NCBI GenBank assembly: GCA_947623455.1
Contig: OX392542.1
Span: forward strand, 15,073,625-15,137,624
Source of the DNA: Mimachlamys varia
Lineage: Eukaryota > Mollusca > Bivalvia > Pectinida > Pectinidae
Direction: 5' to 3'
Length of the DNA: 64,000 nt
In this document: positions 61,231-64,000 of the stretch, piece after piece
Layout of the letters: each line of letters opens with the position of its first letter
Position numbering within the stretch: position 1 is the stretch's first letter
The notes under the pieces: model-generated
Databases searched by the model: none
Seen by the model: the letters and a program-made list of their open reading frames with translations, nothing else
What the model was told of the DNA's origin: nothing
Translations under genes and position numbers: made by a program

Positions 61231-62007
61231 ATTTGTATTACCAAAACGCAACTCTTCTCCATCGGTTCATTCTATTAAAGGTTAAGCTTGATGTTTTATT
61301 TACAAAAACCAAATAGATATTTACAATCATTATATTGGATCTTTAACAATTAATACTATGAAGAGTATTTCAATATATCGTGATAGCATTTGTAAAATAA
61401 CTGTAAAAGGTTTTGGTCAAATAACAATTTTTATTTTTTTTTTTTTTGGGGGGGGGGGGGATATATTATTATATTTGTGTCCTCAGTTAAATGTTTAATT
61501 TAATATCTCCTTCAATGTGGTTCACAGTATGAGTTCGCCAGAATTGCAGACATTTCGCGCTTGACTATTTTATCAAAAGCGTTTTGTTATTTTTGCTCGA
61601 CGAGAAACATTCCAAGGCTTGATTCTGAGGCTGGCTGTCTTTAGTAGATACATTTGTTGTTGGCTTTCTCCATCATTCTGATTCTGATGATTATAGGGTT
61701 GTTATTCGTCTCCGATTCCGAGTGATAATCAAAGTCCGCTATCCCCAGACATCATCGGCTCTTGTCTTCTCGTCATTGACGCTAATGTTCAATACACAAT
61801 CTCTTCAATTTCTCACAAGTGCTATTTTTGGAATAACATTACCGTAGCAATTTCTGTTTCTGTTTTTACGATAAGATGGCGAATATCTTTAATGAATTGA
61901 TCCCCTCGCTTGTGACAAGTCTCACGAACAGAAGTCACGAGTCTGAAATTCGTCCTGATCACGTAGTTTGAGAGTGCAACGGTAAAATTAAAAGCTTAGC
62001 GAGTGTT

Positions 62008-62125
62008 TGTTGGATATGGGACTTATTATACTCGAGTTAGTTAATTTTCAAAAGTTACAAAGGACACGAACTTTTAAAAATTGTCTAACGAGAGTAAAAT
62101 GAATACCATATCCAACAACCACGAG
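62008..62125. repeat. Inverted repeat, probable MITE remnant
   Basis: GTTGGATATGGGACTTATTA (from 62008) and ATGAATACCATATCCAACAA (to about 62119) are inverted. ACTCGAGTTAG pairs with CTAACGAGAGT inside. Confidence 0.5.
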
Positions 62126-62610
62126 TCATATGACCTGTTTCTAGCACAATTTTAGCCGAAAACAGAAGTATTTCATTGAATTAAATATAAGCGAACAGCG
62201 AACAATATTGGCAACTATCGCATCGTATTTTCCCGTCACATGATGCCGACGTCATCAATCAACTAGTGGCAATGTTCTGGTCAAAGTTCACCTCGTCAGC
62301 CAATCAAAACGCGTGTGTTACTAACATAATGTTATTCAGTTGTGATGTTTATTTGATACCCCATGAGTTGAATAACACCCTACTATAGTGGTAGAAATAC
62401 CTTTCCTGGAGGTATTCGGGACAGTGTGGCAAACATGAACCGCGCCGTGTAATAAGACAACAGCATACCGCCTCAAGTACACTCGAGCATACACGCATAC
62501 ACTACACATACACGATAGCGCGTCATTAAATATTAGTCTACATTTCCAAAATTTACCATCTTGTAATGTACTCTATTTGACATAAATACCTTGATGTTTT
62601 ACCTTTATGG

Positions 62611-62930
62611 CATCCTCGATATCCAGGGACTACGCTCACCTACGCTCTTTACATCCCTTGAATATGTCATGGCAAAACTGAAGGCTCACCTTGTTGATGA
62701 GGCAAGAAGACTGGTTCGACCATTTGATGTACATCAAAAGAATCTTGTGGTCATATAACGATGGCAAGCTTTGAAATCGGTCATGACTCCTTTGTAATCT
62801 TCAAAATTAGGCATGCAGCCTAGCGGTTGGTCAGGTTTTTTTTAACCTGAGCGTGCCTTCAGTTTTTACTATGACATATCCCAGGGTTGTAGAGAGCGTA
62901 GGTGAGTGTAGTTCCTGGATGTCGTGAATG
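62611..62930. mobile_element. 320 bp inverted-repeat element
   Basis: Begins CATCCTCGATATCCAGGGAC and ends TCCTGGATGTCGTGAATG. Arms are complementary over about 85 bp, including ACTACGCTCACCTACGCTC. The left end equals the right end of the 81 bp element at 52967. Flanks CCTTTATGG and CCTTAAATA are only partly alike, so the target duplication is decayed or absent. Confidence 0.68.
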
Positions 62931-62949
62931 CCTTAAATATGACGGGTAT

Positions 62950-63035
62950 TGTCGATGAAGCAGAAGACGCTTACCCTTCCGGACTCCACATGGGGTCGTA
63001 GTCATGGAACCATTCTCATGCTCAAGAATGGATTT
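62950..63035 (+). repeat. Dispersed repeat with GATGAAGCAGAAGACGCTTA motif, copy 3 (partial)
   Basis: GTCGATGAAGCAGAAGACGC and TTACCCTTCCGGACTCCACA match the centre of copy 1. It adjoins the 320 bp element. Confidence 0.55.
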
Positions 63036-64000
63036 AGAGCTCAAGTGGAATTGCTTTTTTGGCAATACGTAAATAAGAAAACCTTACTTTGCTCAAAATT
63101 TGAGACACCAAAAGCGAAAAAAAAATCCTTTCTCTAGGTTTTTATTCAGGGCTTCTGGTGCGATTTAAACGAGCTTCAGAAAAAAAAAAAAATGTTTTGG
63201 CACAAAATTTATGCTGGTGTACGAGAATAGTTTTATGAATAGTAGTCTTTGTCTGATTTTTTAAGCTCTCCTTCTCTCTTTTTTAACATACGAAGCTAAA
63301 TGTAGCTATATGATTGCGTATTAGTTTTTTATCATTGCAGAATAAGATGTTTATCTAAAAAGCTGTTCTCTGGAGGGAGGGTTGCTTGGTTTTGCTCGGT
63401 CGTTCTACGCAGCGATCGATAGACTTTAATATGTAACTGTACGGTACTGTAATTAACCATTGTACTTTAAAAGCATTTCCCAGAAACAAACATCGACAGG
63501 CAATCATTTTTCTTTGCCTCAGTGCAATCTATAGAAAAATATTATGTGAAGTAAATGTGTTTTTTTCCCGTCTGTCAAACGCAATCACGCAACTCAGTGG
63601 ATATCTAGTATGCTTTTCTGGAACACATCGATAAACCTTCAGCTCCAAATCGTCTGCAACATCAGATATATTATTTAAAAAGTGGATTTTGTTTTTCTTT
63701 CTTAGCAAATGACAATGTTTGTATAGCGAGTTTGTCTGGAGGTCCCTGCATTTCCTCAGGGGTTAGCACAGATGTACTTCTAATAATTTCATCATTCCGT
63801 CCTCAAACATGGTACGGGCGATAGATTTCTATTCCCTACATGTAACAGTATTTTATAACATACATATTTTTTAAGCCGGTGATTTTTTTTCTATTGCGAT
63901 GTTTGTTTTCCCGATTTCCTGAATCCATATAAGTTTTTGAAATGCAGGCTGTAGTAGTGATAACGTCTAATGGTCGATTGGTGTAACAGCCCTCGAGCGT

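Larger units (their letters stand above)
58463..64000. other. Intergenic region to the right of the LRR gene
   Basis: No convincing gene on either strand. Contents: G-run at 58926-58937, dispersed repeats at 59816-60125, an ACTGTAAAA-ended MITE at 60988-61230, a T/G homopolymer junction at 61434-61460, an inverted pair near 62008-62125, a 320 bp inverted-repeat element at 62611-62930 and a partial GAAGCAGAAGACGC repeat at 62955. Confidence 0.5.

Noticed and set aside
61434..61460. T-run to G-run junction
   Set aside because: Simple homopolymer slippage or sequencing uncertainty; similar C or G runs occur at 11637 and 58926.

Overview
This is a eukaryotic, AT-rich animal genomic window. It is most likely from a marine mollusc, probably a bivalve: it has tRNA-headed SINEs with the CCGGTTTCCTCCCAC core seen in bivalves and other marine invertebrates, the AGGGAGATAA motif common in mollusc DNA, many small inverted-repeat transposons and long minisatellite arrays. 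The taxon is an inference. I see no bacterial operon, phage, CRISPR or rRNA features.

Two spliced genes are supported, both on the minus strand. The first (positions 47446 down to 2017, continuing beyond the left edge) encodes a long coiled-coil protein. I reconstructed 12 exons with GT-AG junctions whose phases all agree. They total 2241 nt (747 codons) without a stop, beginning MASPESPEAM. The overall design and a few segments resemble CCDC30-like proteins, but that identity is tentative. The second gene (58413 down to 53425) encodes a 422-residue (or 403-residue, from an internal Met) type I membrane protein with a signal peptide, degenerate leucine-rich repeats, a cysteine-bearing C-terminal LRR cap, one membrane helix and an acidic cytoplasmic tail of about 55 residues. 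It is built from three exons. A possible 72-codon ORF with its own poly(A) signal lies between the genes.

Introns make up about 95% of the coiled-coil gene. Four minisatellite arrays fill about 11 kb of them: a 46-47 bp array (5.6-8.3 kb), a 35 bp array (13.9-19.7 kb) with a smaller relative at 22.2-22.6 kb, and a 36 bp array (37.3-39.4 kb). The 36 bp array is the most striking item. Its last unit is the 3' end of exon 2 together with its splice donor, so the array looks like tandem amplification of an exon-intron junction. It places many in-frame, in-phase decoy donors behind the real one.

The rest is mainly mobile-element debris: at least six copies of a ~385 bp MITE at TTAA sites, several tiny inverted-repeat elements with perfect 9 bp target duplications (one only 54 bp long), foldback elements, a short palindromic MITE family, two SINE types, and dispersed repeats around 50-63 kb. 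Both genes have a short upstream ORF whose ATG lies in a YY1-like AAnATGGCG context.
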